A stretch of 64,000 nt of DNA from JAAZIN01 sp964441025. GTDB taxonomy: Bacteria > Bacillota > Dethiobacteria > DTU022. This document shows positions 1 to 8,837 of the stretch, piece by piece (the stretch's first letter is position 1; each line of letters starts with the position of its first letter). The position numbers were made by a program, and so were the translations under genes. The stretch lies in the NCBI GenBank assembly GCA_964441025.1, contig CAYTXG010000010.1, positions 6,355 through 70,354 on the forward strand, given 5' to 3'. Below the pieces are notes generated by a model, which saw only the letters and a list, made by a program, of their open reading frames with translations, searched no databases and was not told the origin of the DNA.

Positions 1-54
1 TGGCGAGCTATTCCCTTCGCTCCGGTTCACCACAGGCGAGGGTTTAATAATTGC

Positions 55-83
55 TTGCTCTTCAGAGGGAAAGCCGTTACAAT
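55..83 (+). promoter_or_regulatory. Putative sigma-A promoter for the aminotransferase/reductase fusion gene
   Basis: TTGCTC (55-60) and TACAAT (78-83) are separated by 17 bases, a good match to a sigma-A promoter. It lies about 50 bases upstream of the SD of the first gene. Confidence 0.45.
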
Positions 84-95
84 AGTCAAAGAGCG

Positions 96-115
96 TGTAC
101 ACAAAATTGTGCACA
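96..115. promoter_or_regulatory. Inverted repeat, possible operator
   Basis: TGTACACAA and TTGTGCACA are inverted around AA, with 8 of 9 positions paired. The site lies between the -10 box and the SD, where a repressor would block transcription. The cognate regulator is unknown; no regulator gene is adjacent. Confidence 0.4.
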
Positions 116-134
116 AACAGCGGGGAGGAAAAAC

Positions 135-2876
135 ATGCATCCATTTACTGAATATCTCAATCCTTACTTAGGCGATCTCCTGCAAAACATGGCCATGGAT
201 AAGAGCTTTGTGCGGGGGGATGGTTGCCATCTTTACGATGAATCCGGCAACCGCTATCTCGACTGCATAGCCGCTTACGGTGCGCTGCCCTTCGGGCATA
301 ACCCCCCGGAGATCTGGGAGGCGGTGACCGGTTTCCGCATCTCCGGGGAGCCCAATTTTGTGCAGCCCTCTTATCTCGACGCAGCGGGTTTGCTGGCGAA
401 AGGGCTGGTGGAGACGGCTCCGCCTGGCCTGCGCTACGTCACCTTTACCAACAGCGGCGCCGAAGCGGTGGAAGCTGCGCTGAAGCTCTGCCGCGCCGCC
501 ACCGGGCGTAAAGGGATCCTGGCAGCAGATAACAGCTTCCACGGCAAGACCCTGGGCGCGCTTTCCGCAACGGGGAACAGCGCCTACCAGGCGCCTTTTG
601 GGACCCCGGTGGAGGGATTCGATTTTGTTAAATACGGGGATCCCGATGCTTTGGAAGCCAAATTCGCGGCGGCGCCGCGGTTCTATGCCGCCTTTATCGC
701 CGAGCCTATCCAGGGCGAGGGGGGGATTGTTGTGCCGCCGACGGACTACCTTTCCCGGGTTAAAGAGATCTGCGCCCGCTACGGGGTTCTCCTGGTGGTG
801 GATGAGATTCAGACCGGGCTGGGGAGAACTGGCCGTTTATTTGCCTGTGAAGAGGAAGGAGTTACACCGGACCTGCTGCTCCTGGCCAAAGCCCTGGGCG
901 GCGGCCTTGTGCCCATAGGCGCCTGCCTAAGCACTGCAGAGGCATACAGCGATCTCTTTGCGCTGAAGCATTCCTCGACCTTTGCGGGAAATTCACTGGC
1001 CTGCCGGGTGGGGCTCCGGGTGCTGGAGCAGCTTACTGCGGATAACGGCGCACTGCTGCACCAGGTCCAAAAGCGGGGGCTGCTGTTGAAGGAGGGTCTT
1101 TACGCCCTGCAAGAAAAGTACCCGCACCTGATCAGTGCTGTGCGGGGGAGAGGTTTGATGCTCGGCCTGGAGCTGTCCATGGAGCGGCGCTCATATCCGG
1201 GCAGCCTTCTCGGATTTGCCGCCGAACAGGAGCTTCTGGCACCGGCTCTCTCCGCCTACCTGCTGAACCGGGAGCGGATTCGCGTGGCCCCCACGCTGAA
1301 CGGCGGCGCCGTTATCCGTATTGAACCGCCGCTCATTATCACTGACGCACAGTGCCGCCGAGCTTTGGAAGGCATTTCCGCCGCAATGGCGGTGCTGAAC
1401 GAAGCAAATACGGCAAGATTCTTCTCATTTTTGGTTACAGATAAGTCGGAGCTGCGCGGACTCAAAGAACAGTTTTCTCCGGGCCCACCGGCGCCTGGCG
1501 GAGCGAAAACAGCAGCCGGCGGGCCTGTTCCGGCAGGTCAGCCGGAACAAGCGGCAGCTGCCCCAACTGCCGGCGCCGCCGCCGCTTTCCCCGGTGCGGG
1601 TCGCTTTGCCTTCCTGCTTCATCCTCTTGACCTGCAGAGCTATTCGCAATTTGATAAAAGCCTGCTCCTTTTTAACGAGGATGAACTTGCCCGCCTGGCG
1701 AAAAGGTGGAGCAGCCTGATGGAGCCCTATGTGATCTCCCGGGTGGATCTGGTATCAAAAGAGGGCGGCTGCGCCCGGGGTGAATTTATCGTTATACCGC
1801 GCACAGCCGTAGAGCTGTCCCGGATGCCCCGCGAAAAAGCACTGCAGGAGCTGCGGAAGGCGATGAATCTGGCCCGGGCGGGCGGCGCTGGTATTGTCGG
1901 TCTGGGCGCCTATACCGCCGTTGTCTCCATGGGCGGGCTCTACCTGAAAGACGAGAAAATCCCGCTGACCACCGGGAACAGCTACACCGTTGTCTCGGCG
2001 GCTGAAGCGGTTGGCGCCGCCTGCGGGAAGCTGGGGATACTGCCGCAGGGCAGCACCGTAGCGGTTATCGGGGGCGCCGGCTCCATCGGCAAGGGGGTGG
2101 CCCTGCTGCTTTCCGAAAGCGCGGGCGGGCTTATCCTGGTAGGGAATCCTCACAGCAAAAAGAAGGCCTGCGGCGCTCAGCGGATGTGGGGGGTTGCTGC
2201 AGAGATCTACCGCTACCTGGCCCGGCTGCTGCAGGGGGGACGCCTTTTTCCCTGCGGCAGCATGGGTGATCGCCTGTCCCGCTGCGCAGCGCTGCCTTCG
2301 CCCGAAGCATCTCTGCAAGATTTCGTTGACTTTGCCCGCAGCGCTGCGCAACGGGGCGGGCCTATCCGGGTCGCTCTTTCCGCCAAAGAGGGGCTCGGCC
2401 GGGCAGGAATCGTGATCAGCGCCACCAGCAGCCGGGAAAAACTGATCGGACCGGGCGATCTGCAGCCGGGAGCAGTTGTCTGTGATATCTCAAGGCCGCC
2501 CAATGTGAGCGAAGCGGTGGAGAACGAGCGCCCCGATGTCCTGGTTATTGACGGCGGCGTTGTCGAGCTGCCCGGGCGCCCCGACCTGGGCTGGGATTTC
2601 GGATTCCCGCCGGGTCTGGCCTACGCCTGTATGGCCGAAACAATGATGCTGGCCCTGGAGCGCCGCTACGAGCACTTCAGCCTGGGCTCCTCCGGGGTGA
2701 ACCTGGATTCCATATTGCAGACCCGCCGGTGGGCCGGCCGTCACGGTTTCAAGCTGGCCGATCTGCGCAGCTTTGATCGCCCCTTGAGCAAAGGGCGCTG
2801 GGAGCAGCTGCTTGCCGCCCGCCGCGAACAAAAAACCGCCGTGAGCCACGGTGACAGTGAGTCAAGGGGACGGTGA
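135..2876 (+). CDS. Class III aminotransferase fused to an acyl-ACP reductase-like domain
   Basis: This is a 913-residue two-enzyme protein. Residues 1-430 are a PLP-dependent class III aminotransferase, with VDEIQTG (Asp223) and the Schiff-base lysine Lys252 in AKALGGG. After an Ala/Pro/Gly-rich linker (about 450-500), residues 510-890 resemble cyanobacterial long-chain acyl-ACP reductase: GLGAYTAVV near 590, TTGNSYT, a Rossmann GGAGSIGKG near 650, GGVVE, and Cys832 in YACMAE, which aligns with the reductase's catalytic cysteine. I infer that an acyl thioester is reduced to an aldehyde and then transaminated to an amine; the substrate is unknown. The start was chosen for the GGAGG SD at 124-128. 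The last residues (ESRGR) and the stop codon are encoded by an inserted palindromic repeat. Confidence 0.8.
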   Translation: MHPFTEYLNPYLGDLLQNMAMDKSFVRGDGCHLYDESGNRYLDCIAAYGALPFGHNPPEIWEAVTGFRISGEPNFVQPSYLDAAGLLAKGLVETAPPGLRYVTFTNSGAEAVEAALKLCRAATGRKGILAADNSFHGKTLGALSATGNSAYQAPFGTPVEGFDFVKYGDPDALEAKFAAAPRFYAAFIAEPIQGEGGIVVPPTDYLSRVKEICARYGVLLVVDEIQTGLGRTGRLFACEEEGVTPDLLLLAKALGGGLVPIGACLSTAEAYSDLFALKHSSTFAGNSLACRVGLRVLEQLTADNGALLHQVQKRGLLLKEGLYALQEKYPHLISAVRGRGLMLGLELSMERRSYPGSLLGFAAEQELLAPALSAYLLNRERIRVAPTLNGGAVIRIEPPLIITDAQCRRALEGISAAMAVLNEANTARFFSFLVTDKSELRGLKEQFSPGPPAPGGAKTAAGGPVPAGQPEQAAAAPTAGAAAAFPGAGRFAFLLHPLDLQSYSQFDKSLLLFNEDELARLAKRWSSLMEPYVISRVDLVSKEGGCARGEFIVIPRTAVELSRMPREKALQELRKAMNLARAGGAGIVGLGAYTAVVSMGGLYLKDEKIPLTTGNSYTVVSAAEAVGAACGKLGILPQGSTVAVIGGAGSIGKGVALLLSESAGGLILVGNPHSKKKACGAQRMWGVAAEIYRYLARLLQGGRLFPCGSMGDRLSRCAALPSPEASLQDFVDFARSAAQRGGPIRVALSAKEGLGRAGIVISATSSREKLIGPGDLQPGAVVCDISRPPNVSEAVENERPDVLVIDGGVVELPGRPDLGWDFGFPPGLAYACMAETMMLALERRYEHFSLGSSGVNLDSILQTRRWAGRHGFKLADLRSFDRPLSKGRWEQLLAARREQKTAVSHGDSESRGR

Positions 2877-2887
2877 CTTTGACTCAC
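2857..2887. repeat. Palindromic REP-like repeat, type A, copy 1
   Basis: Arms GTGAGTCAA and TTTGACTCAC flank GGGGACGGTGAC. It overlaps the 3' end of the preceding gene and provides its stop codon at 2874-2876. It lies just outside the RAYT transposase gene. Confidence 0.85.
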
Positions 2888-2905
2888 ATCTTATGCAATT
2901 AAATA

Positions 2906-2934
2906 GAGTCGGAGGGACGTTTACCTTGACTCAC
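2906..2934. repeat. Palindromic REP-like repeat, type A variant, copy 2
   Basis: GAGTCGG, GGGACG and CTTGACTCAC form a diverged copy of the type A repeat between copy 1 and the RAYT stop codon. It is therefore immediately next to the transposase gene. Confidence 0.7.
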
Positions 2935-2941
2935 CGGTCGC

Positions 2942-3703
2942 TCAAGCCCTTTGAATCATGTTTCTGTTTATCCCGGCGACGCGTTCTATTTGCCGGTGAC
3001 TGACCCCCGGCAGGGCTTTTAACTTCCGCAGGAGCATGTTTCTTCTGTTAGCGGGCATTTTAAGAAGCTCCGCCGTTGATTTGCCGGCTAAAACCAGCTG
3101 GATCAACTGCTCTGCATGCCCATCTGTAGCCCTGGTAATATCGTTGATATCCAGCAGATCCTCGTCGCCGCAAATTTTCAAGTGGAATTCGGCAAACTCC
3201 TGTTGCCCGCCGATGATCTCCAAAGCCAGAGCTGTATCTGTCAGGCTGGTGTCCACGCTTTCCGGTTTCATATAATCACGATAGCTGCTCCAGGGATAGC
3301 TTGCGCAATATTGCGTTATTCCAGCCTTCACAGGATTCTGATGGATGTAGCGTAACGCCGTCAGCAGATATTCGTCCACATGAACAGGTTCACTGTGGAA
3401 GCGCCCCTGGAACAAATGTCCCACCCGATCGTGCTTCCGGTTATACCAGTACACATAAGCGCTTCCCAGCCGTTTCATGATCTGGCTGACCGTTTCGATG
3501 ATCTCGGCGATGAGCAAATGCACATGATTGCCCATCAGGCAATATCCATAAATCATGCATCTGCTGCGTTTTTTAACAGAATCGAGTATCTCCAAGAATC
3601 TGGTTCTATCTTCTTTATCTTGAAAGATGTTACGGCGGTTAATCCCTCTTAGTATTACATGATAGACACCGGTTTCGCTCCTTTTACGAGCTGTTCTGGG
3701 CAT
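2942..3703 (-). CDS. REP-associated tyrosine transposase (RAYT, Y1/HUH family)
   Basis: This 253-residue protein starts MPRTARKRSETG-YHV-LRGINR, the typical N terminus of TnpA(REP)/RAYT proteins. It carries the HUH motif as GNHVHLL and the usual region YWYNRKHDRVGHLFQGRF. RAYTs are single-strand nucleases/transposases that act on palindromic REP sequences. The internal ATG at 3703 is preferred over 3712 because AAAGGA is spaced correctly for it and the family begins there. The gene looks intact. Copies of the type A repeat lie on both sides (2857-2934 and 3834-3863), the arrangement expected for a RAYT and its substrate. The C-terminal extension (residues 180-253) is of a kind common in clostridial Y1 transposases. 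Confidence 0.88.
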   Translation of the reverse strand: MPRTARKRSETGVYHVILRGINRRNIFQDKEDRTRFLEILDSVKKRSRCMIYGYCLMGNHVHLLIAEIIETVSQIMKRLGSAYVYWYNRKHDRVGHLFQGRFHSEPVHVDEYLLTALRYIHQNPVKAGITQYCASYPWSSYRDYMKPESVDTSLTDTALALEIIGGQQEFAEFHLKICGDEDLLDINDITRATDGHAEQLIQLVLAGKSTAELLKMPANRRNMLLRKLKALPGVSHRQIERVAGINRNMIQRA

Positions 3704-3833
3704 GCCAATCATTCCTTTTCAGAAGATATTTGCATGGATTATTATACCATAGCGGTAAGATTCTGAAAACAAGGTCTCAACAAGCAGCACTCCTGCTGCA
3801 GCGGTTGCCGGAGAATCCAGGGAGACGCTTCTG

Positions 3834-3863
3834 GTGAGTCAAAGTCACCGTCCCCTTGACTCA
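3834..3863. repeat. Palindromic REP-like repeat, type A, copy 3
   Basis: GTGAGTCAA, AGTCACCGTCCCC and TTGACTCA: a type A copy in the orientation opposite to copy 1. Copies 1 and 3 bracket the RAYT gene. Confidence 0.85.
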
Positions 3864-3979
3864 AAAAAGTACAGTCATTGGATACGTGTTTTGCCCTATA
3901 AATTTTAGTCATTTTTCAGTATAATATAGTTGTCGCGCTATTTGACACTATTGGAATGGTGAAGGAGGGGACCGAAGGA

Positions 3980-4600
3980 ATGAAAAAATGCAGAGCAGCG
4001 ATGCTGCCGCTGCTGGCGGCTGTACTGGCGCTTTTCTTAGCCGGTTGTTCCGCCGGGGAGAGGGTGGATCCGGATCAGCCCAACGGCGGGGAGCGGGAGC
4101 AGCCCGGCTTGAGCCGCCCTCTGCCGGGTGATCCGGAGTACTGTGCGTCCATTCTGATACCCGACTTCTGGGGTGAAGGGGTTGTCCTGGAGGGAAACCC
4201 AAAAATGGGATACCTTATGCTGGGCTTTGGAGTTCCCGCCGGGGCGGCGCTTTACGCTCCCTTTGACGGCATGACCGCAGAGGTCAATCTTCAAGATTAC
4301 AGCTCCGGCAAAGAAGATCAATTGAAAATTATCAAAGGGCGCTCCCTCTGTATGCCGGAAAGTTTAAACGGCTTTTCCGCGTACAATGTCACCGGCACAT
4401 TGGAAGGGTCTGTCGGGAAAGGTGAAGTTTTTGCCGAGGTAAGCTCGGATCAACATATATTTCCAGAATACTATGGCAAGGTAAATTTAATTCTGGAATT
4501 TAATCTTTTCGATCTGGAGTCGGCGGAGTACGAAGAGCTGAAGGCTCTTTTTGGACAGGTATTTGACCGCCTTCTGAAAGAGGGGGAGGAGCCGTCCTGA
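3980..4600 (+). CDS. Small lipoprotein of unknown function
   Basis: This 206-residue protein begins with a short basic stretch, a hydrophobic segment and a lipobox LAGC (Cys about residue 20), so it should be lipid-anchored outside the membrane. No known catalytic motif was recognised in the rest. ATG 3980 is favoured over an in-frame ATG at 3956 because GGAGGGG (3963-3969) is correctly placed and the signal peptide then begins with MKK. Its stop codon overlaps the start of the M23 peptidase gene by one base (TGATG), so the two are translationally coupled and probably act together at the cell wall. Confidence 0.72.
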   Translation: MKKCRAAMLPLLAAVLALFLAGCSAGERVDPDQPNGGEREQPGLSRPLPGDPEYCASILIPDFWGEGVVLEGNPKMGYLMLGFGVPAGAALYAPFDGMTAEVNLQDYSSGKEDQLKIIKGRSLCMPESLNGFSAYNVTGTLEGSVGKGEVFAEVSSDQHIFPEYYGKVNLILEFNLFDLESAEYEELKALFGQVFDRLLKEGEEPS

Positions 4601-5622
4601 TGAGGCGCCAATACTGCCGGGCACATTCTCGCAAATACCGGCCGGCGGGGCCGGCCGCCGCTCTCCTCCTGGCTGTTTTTGCGCTGCTGACCCTCTCTTC
4701 CCTCTCTTGCGGCGTTCGGGAGCGGGCCGCCGTTGATGAGGAAAGCGGCGGTGCGATTGAAGAAGAGAAGAGCCTCCGGGAAGAGAATATTTCCTTCACG
4801 TTTTATCCCCCCTCGCCCGGACCCGGGGATTTTTCCATGCTTGCAGCAGGACCCTGTCCGGCAGACAGCAGCGTCAAGCTGGATACAGAGCCCGGACTGG
4901 CTCTCTCACCGCCTTATCGTCACGGAGATTATATTTACTTTATAGTTGGGATTGGCTTTCAAGTTGCTCCCGGGCCGCAGAGCCTGCTCCTCACCCTGGA
5001 GGGGCCGGGCGCCTATCGAGAAGAGGTTGCCGGAGAGCTGGAAATTGTCCACCTTGCCTTTGACACCTCGTACTTCAGCGTGCCGGTGAAGTGGAGCGGG
5101 GAGGAGGCCGACCGGAGAATCCCCGCAGAGCGGGAGATGGTCCGCCGGGCCCTCCAGACCACCGAACCGGCTCCCCTGTGGTGCCAGCCTTTCATCGTTC
5201 CCCTTGAATCCCGCATCAGCTCCCAGTACGGGGCTGTGCGGATCATCAACGAAGCCCCGCCGCGGCGGCATACGGGGCTTGACATCGCCGCCGACAGGGG
5301 AGAGCCGGTGAAGGCGGCCAACGACGGGATCGTCAGGCTGGCTGCGTCGCTGCTGGCTCAGGGTAATATGGTGATCATTGATCACGGGATGAACCTGTCC
5401 AGCTCCTATCTGCATCTGGACAGCATCGAGGTTGACGAAGGCACCCATGTCAAAAGAGGCGAGATTATCGGCCGCGTCGGGGAGACCGGCTTTGCCAACG
5501 GCCCTCACCTGCACTGGGAGGTGAACCTGGGCCAGACGCCGTTGAACCCGCTGCAGCTGGTCCGGGGCGATCTTTTCTATCTGCCCACCCCCGCCCTTGA
5601 GTCGGAGGGACGGAGGATTTGA
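4600..5622 (+). CDS. M23 (LytM-type) peptidase lipoprotein
   Basis: This 340-residue protein has an N-terminal hydrophobic signal ending in a possible lipobox (LSSLSC, Cys near residue 37), then a middle region of unknown fold. The C-terminal M23 peptidase domain (about 205-325) shows HTGLDIAA, with zinc-binding His and Asp, and HLHWEV with the second His pair. Such enzymes cut peptidoglycan cross-links; some are regulators lacking activity, but here the metal ligands are present. It is coupled to the upstream lipoprotein by a one-base overlap. The tail ESEGRRI and the stop codon come from a type A repeat variant that has run into the gene end. Confidence 0.85.
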   Translation: MRRQYCRAHSRKYRPAGPAAALLLAVFALLTLSSLSCGVRERAAVDEESGGAIEEEKSLREENISFTFYPPSPGPGDFSMLAAGPCPADSSVKLDTEPGLALSPPYRHGDYIYFIVGIGFQVAPGPQSLLLTLEGPGAYREEVAGELEIVHLAFDTSYFSVPVKWSGEEADRRIPAEREMVRRALQTTEPAPLWCQPFIVPLESRISSQYGAVRIINEAPPRRHTGLDIAADRGEPVKAANDGIVRLAASLLAQGNMVIIDHGMNLSSSYLHLDSIEVDEGTHVKRGEIIGRVGETGFANGPHLHWEVNLGQTPLNPLQLVRGDLFYLPTPALESEGRRI

Positions 5623-5627
5623 CTCAC
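5599..5627. repeat. Palindromic REP-like repeat, type A variant, copy 4
   Basis: GAGTCGG, GGGACGGAGG and TTTGACTCAC. It contains the stop codon of the M23 peptidase gene (5620-5622). The tract between this copy and the next (5628-5774) has no gene and holds a further GGGACGGAGG core near 5700. Confidence 0.75.
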
Positions 5628-5774
5628 TCCCTTAACCCTGACCCAGAGAATGAGATGGACTTATGTTTGAAATAGTAGCCTTGACTACCATGTGATGCAG
5701 GGACGGAGGCTGTGAACCTCTCCTGGAAATTAATGACATATCAGGGCATAACCTGAATAATCAGGGCCTTTGAC

Positions 5775-5803
5775 TGAGTCAAATCCTCCGTCCCCTTGAC
5801 TCA
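5775..5803. repeat. Palindromic REP-like repeat, type A variant, copy 5
   Basis: TGAGTCAA, ATCCTCCGTCCCC and TTGACTCA. It lies four bases beyond the stop codon of the MATE gene, between two convergent genes, and is inverted relative to copy 4. Confidence 0.78.
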
Positions 5804-5806
5804 TTG

Positions 5807-7192
5807 CTATTTTGACGCCACCAGTTCCTCTCCCAGGGGGCGGAGCGCACCGTGGTGAAGCTCCTGCCTTAAGAATAAAAATAGGATAAGCGAGAGCAGC
5901 GTGGTGGCTATATCGGCAGCGGGCAGGGTCCAGACAAACCCGTCAAATCCCCAGAGTGAACTGAATATGCTCAGGAAGGGGATGTAGAAAAATCCTTGCC
6001 TGCCCAGGGAAATGACCAGCGACTGGACTCCCTTGCCCAGAGCCTGGAACATGGACATGATGAGCATCTGAATCGCCAAAACAGGCATCCCCAGGGCAAA
6101 GCGTTTCATGATTATTGCACCCAGTTCAACAACGGTGGCATCATTGATAAAAACCCTGATCCAGAAGTCGGAGAATAAAAAGAAAAGAAGGCCGAAAGCG
6201 GTGCACATGATCGTCCCGCTGAAGACAGACTTTTTTATTGTCTCCAGAAGACGTTTATGATTCTTGGCCCCGTAGCTGTAACCCATCAAGGGCTGGCAGC
6301 CTTGCCCCAGACCCATGGAAAGCATGACCGTGATATTGGAGATCCGCCGGGCCAATCCGTTGGCCGCTACAACCTCGTCACCGAAACCTACCGCATAGAC
6401 ATTGTTTACGGCAAAACCGGTGCTGTTCAGCAGCATGGCGATAGAGGCCGGAATGCCGATCTTGAAAATCTCTGCATAGACCTTCCGATCAAAGCGGAAA
6501 TGGCTCCAGGATATTGAAACGACCCCTTTTTTCCTGGTGTAAAAAGAGAGACAGTAAGAGAAACCGACTATGTTGCCGATGACTGTGGCAATGGCGGCTC
6601 CGGCCACATCCATCTTCAGCAGAAAAATAAAAATGGGGTCAAGCAATATATTCAACAGGGAGCCGCTGACCATGCCGATCATCGCTTCCTTTGTTGCACC
6701 TTCAGAGCGCAGCAGCCCGGCCATGGCCATTTTCAAGCCGATAAAGGGGCTGCCGATAAGCATGATGGATAAATATCTTTTACCAAAACCGAAGGTGTTC
6801 ACGCTGGCGCCGGCAGACATGAGCACGGGTTTGATAAAGATGAGCCCGATGATGGAGACGGCGGTGCAGACAGCAGCAGCCGACCAGAAAGCAACAGCAC
6901 CCGCCCTGCTGGCGCCCTCCCTTTCGCCCTGCCCCAGCAGCCGCGAAATAAGCGAGGCCCCTCCCACGGCAAAGATATTGCCGAAAGCCTGGATCATCAT
7001 GAAGATAGGCATTGATATGGCGATTGCAGCGACCATGTTCGGCTCGTTCAGCTTTCCAATAAAAAATGTGTCTGTCATGTTATAAATTACCTGCACCAGC
7101 ATGGCCATCATCGTCGGGATGGCCAGGGTCCAGATGGCCTGGTACACAGGCATTGAGTCAAGAATATGAGTCCGTTCCAGCTTCTTTTCCAT
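5807..7192 (-). CDS. MATE family multidrug efflux protein
   Basis: This 461-residue polytopic membrane protein is of the usual MATE length, with about 12 hydrophobic segments in two homologous halves. The N-terminal half has the family pattern LAIPTMMAMLVQVIYNMTDTFF and ends of helices such as GGASLISRLLGQGE. MATE proteins export cationic drugs or metabolites using Na+ or H+ gradients; the substrate cannot be told. It starts two bases after the marR stop codon with GAGGG upstream, so it forms an operon with that regulator. The gene ends right beside a type A repeat. Confidence 0.9.
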   Translation of the reverse strand: MEKKLERTHILDSMPVYQAIWTLAIPTMMAMLVQVIYNMTDTFFIGKLNEPNMVAAIAISMPIFMMIQAFGNIFAVGGASLISRLLGQGEREGASRAGAVAFWSAAAVCTAVSIIGLIFIKPVLMSAGASVNTFGFGKRYLSIMLIGSPFIGLKMAMAGLLRSEGATKEAMIGMVSGSLLNILLDPIFIFLLKMDVAGAAIATVIGNIVGFSYCLSFYTRKKGVVSISWSHFRFDRKVYAEIFKIGIPASIAMLLNSTGFAVNNVYAVGFGDEVVAANGLARRISNITVMLSMGLGQGCQPLMGYSYGAKNHKRLLETIKKSVFSGTIMCTAFGLLFFLFSDFWIRVFINDATVVELGAIIMKRFALGMPVLAIQMLIMSMFQALGKGVQSLVISLGRQGFFYIPFLSIFSSLWGFDGFVWTLPAADIATTLLSLILFLFLRQELHHGALRPLGEELVASK

Positions 7193-7194
7193 CG

Positions 7195-7650
7195 CTATTG
7201 ATTCCCTCTGTTCCTAAGTTTTTCAGTTGTTGCGGCGATAGTTTCCAGGGCTCTTTCCAGATCCCCCAGTTCCTGCCCTGTTAGCGGGTCAAGACTGGCG
7301 GCGACATGCTCCTTGAAACGGCAGTGGATTTCCCGGGCAGCCTTTTTCCCCTCTTCGGTGAGCACCAGGGCATACTTTCTGCGGTCATCGGGCCCCGAAA
7401 CTCTTCCCACCAGGCCTTTTTCCTCCAGGCTGTCGGCCACTGTGGTAAAAGATCCCCTGGCCAGCCCCACCCTTTTGCTGTATTCCGTCATGGTGCCGCC
7501 CTCATGCTTGTGAATGTACATCAGCGTTTTTTCCTCGCTCATATTTAAACCGGCTGATGTCTTGATGTTGCTTCCCTCCAGCAGGGTTCCCATGAACATG
7601 GGCAGCTGCGCGATAAGCCCGGCAATAATCTCCTTTTTTTCATCAGGCAT
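7195..7650 (-). CDS. MarR family transcriptional regulator
   Basis: This 151-residue winged-helix protein has the MarR arrangement: dimerising N and C helices, a recognition helix region (GLARGSFTTVADSLEEKGLV) and the wing with D-DRRKY. MarR proteins are usually repressors released by small ligands. The ATG at 7650 is preferred over an upstream in-frame start because GAGGAG precedes it. It is the first gene of a two-gene operon with a MATE exporter, and two palindromic boxes overlap its promoter, so autorepression with induction of the pump is likely. Confidence 0.88.
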   Translation of the reverse strand: MPDEKKEIIAGLIAQLPMFMGTLLEGSNIKTSAGLNMSEEKTLMYIHKHEGGTMTEYSKRVGLARGSFTTVADSLEEKGLVGRVSGPDDRRKYALVLTEEGKKAAREIHCRFKEHVAASLDPLTGQELGDLERALETIAATTEKLRNRGNQ

Positions 7651-7678
7651 GCTGCTGCTCCTCTCACACGGCATATGC

Positions 7679-7712
7679 TTAGAATTCTAACATTTAGATT
7701 CCTAACCGTCAA
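7679..7712 (-). promoter_or_regulatory. marR promoter with two overlapping MarR-type operator boxes
   Basis: Read on the minus strand, TTGACG (7712-7707) and TAGAAT (7689-7684) are spaced by 17 bases. Two 12-bp boxes, TTAGAATTCTAA (7679-7690, a perfect palindrome) and TTAGATTCCTAA (7694-7705), cover the -10 box and spacer, with centres 15 bp apart. This fits repression of marR and the MATE gene by the MarR product. Confidence 0.65.
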
Positions 7713-7864
7713 TTGACTCATTCAGAGGCATTTATCAAAGGTGCCAGGGGGATTTTGCAAAATCATTATTTCTGAGGATCCCGAAATACATACTTTGACG
7801 GATCCCCCTTTTGGACGCACCGATCTATGATCCAGGCAGATGATCATCAGGAGGCGAAAATAAA

Positions 7865-8824
7865 ATGGACTCTCCGGCTGTTGAAGTAAAAGATTTGCGC
7901 AAGCGCTACGGGAAAGTTGAAGCTCTGGATGGGATCAGCTTCAGCGTTCGGCGCGGAGAAATCTTCGGGCTGCTCGGGCCCAATGGAGCAGGCAAAACCA
8001 CCGCTCTGGAGTGCCTGGAGGGGTTGCGCCGGGCCGACAGCGGGGTGCTCAGGATCATGGGGATCGACCCGGCCCGTGAGCCGCGCCGCCTGAAAGCGCT
8101 GATCGGGGTGCAGCTGCAAACCGGGGCTCTGCCCGATTATATCTGTGTGGATGAAGCCATGCGTTTGTTCAGCGTATACCGGGGCGCCCCCCCGGACTAT
8201 GGACTGCTGGAGAGGTTGGGTCTGGGCGGGAAGATGAGGGCGCAGTATCATACTCTTTCCACCGGTCAGAAACGGCGCCTGGCCCTGGCATTGGCCGTGG
8301 TCCACCGGCCTCCGGTGCTCTTCTTCGATGAACCTGCCGCCGGATTGGACGCGGCCTCGCGGGCCGCCCTGCATGAAATGATTCGGGAACTGCGCGTCAG
8401 CGGCGCCGCCATCGTCCTTTCGACCCATGATCTGGCCGAGGCGGAACAGATGGCAGACCGGGTGGCCATCCTGCTGCGGGGGTGCATCGCCGCAGCAGGC
8501 GCCCCCCGGGAGCTGACCGCCGCCGGGGAGGGGCTGACCAGGATCTCGGTGCGCACAGCCGGCGGCTGCCTGGCGGGCCTCTCCCTGAGCGGGGTGGTCA
8601 GGGCTGCCTGCCAGGATGATTATGCCGTCTATTTTACGGCTTCACCCGGTCCGGTGGTTGCAGAAATCATCGCTTTAATCGATGCCGCCGGCGACCGGTT
8701 GATCGACCTGCGGGTCGAGCGGCCCACCCTGGAGGAACGTTTCCTGGAACTGACAGGGGGCGTCCCCGCCCCGATGCAGGGGGAGGATCACAGGGAAGCG
8801 GCTGCACCCGGAACAATACTTTAA
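7865..8824 (+). CDS. ABC transporter ATP-binding protein
   Basis: This 319-residue ATPase has Walker A GPNGAGKT (about 38-45), a signature in the form LSTGQKRRLALAL, Walker B VLFFDEPAAGLD and the switch His in STHDLAEAE. The length and C-terminal extension match drug- or peptide-export ATPases (CcmA/YhaQ type). The SD AGGAGG precedes the ATG. It lies 13 bases upstream of the permease gene and forms a four-gene cluster with it and a two-component system, an arrangement typical of stress- or antibiotic-responsive exporters. Confidence 0.9.
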   Translation: MDSPAVEVKDLRKRYGKVEALDGISFSVRRGEIFGLLGPNGAGKTTALECLEGLRRADSGVLRIMGIDPAREPRRLKALIGVQLQTGALPDYICVDEAMRLFSVYRGAPPDYGLLERLGLGGKMRAQYHTLSTGQKRRLALALAVVHRPPVLFFDEPAAGLDAASRAALHEMIRELRVSGAAIVLSTHDLAEAEQMADRVAILLRGCIAAAGAPRELTAAGEGLTRISVRTAGGCLAGLSLSGVVRAACQDDYAVYFTASPGPVVAEIIALIDAAGDRLIDLRVERPTLEERFLELTGGVPAPMQGEDHREAAAPGTIL

Positions 8825-8837
8825 GGAGGTTTTACCG

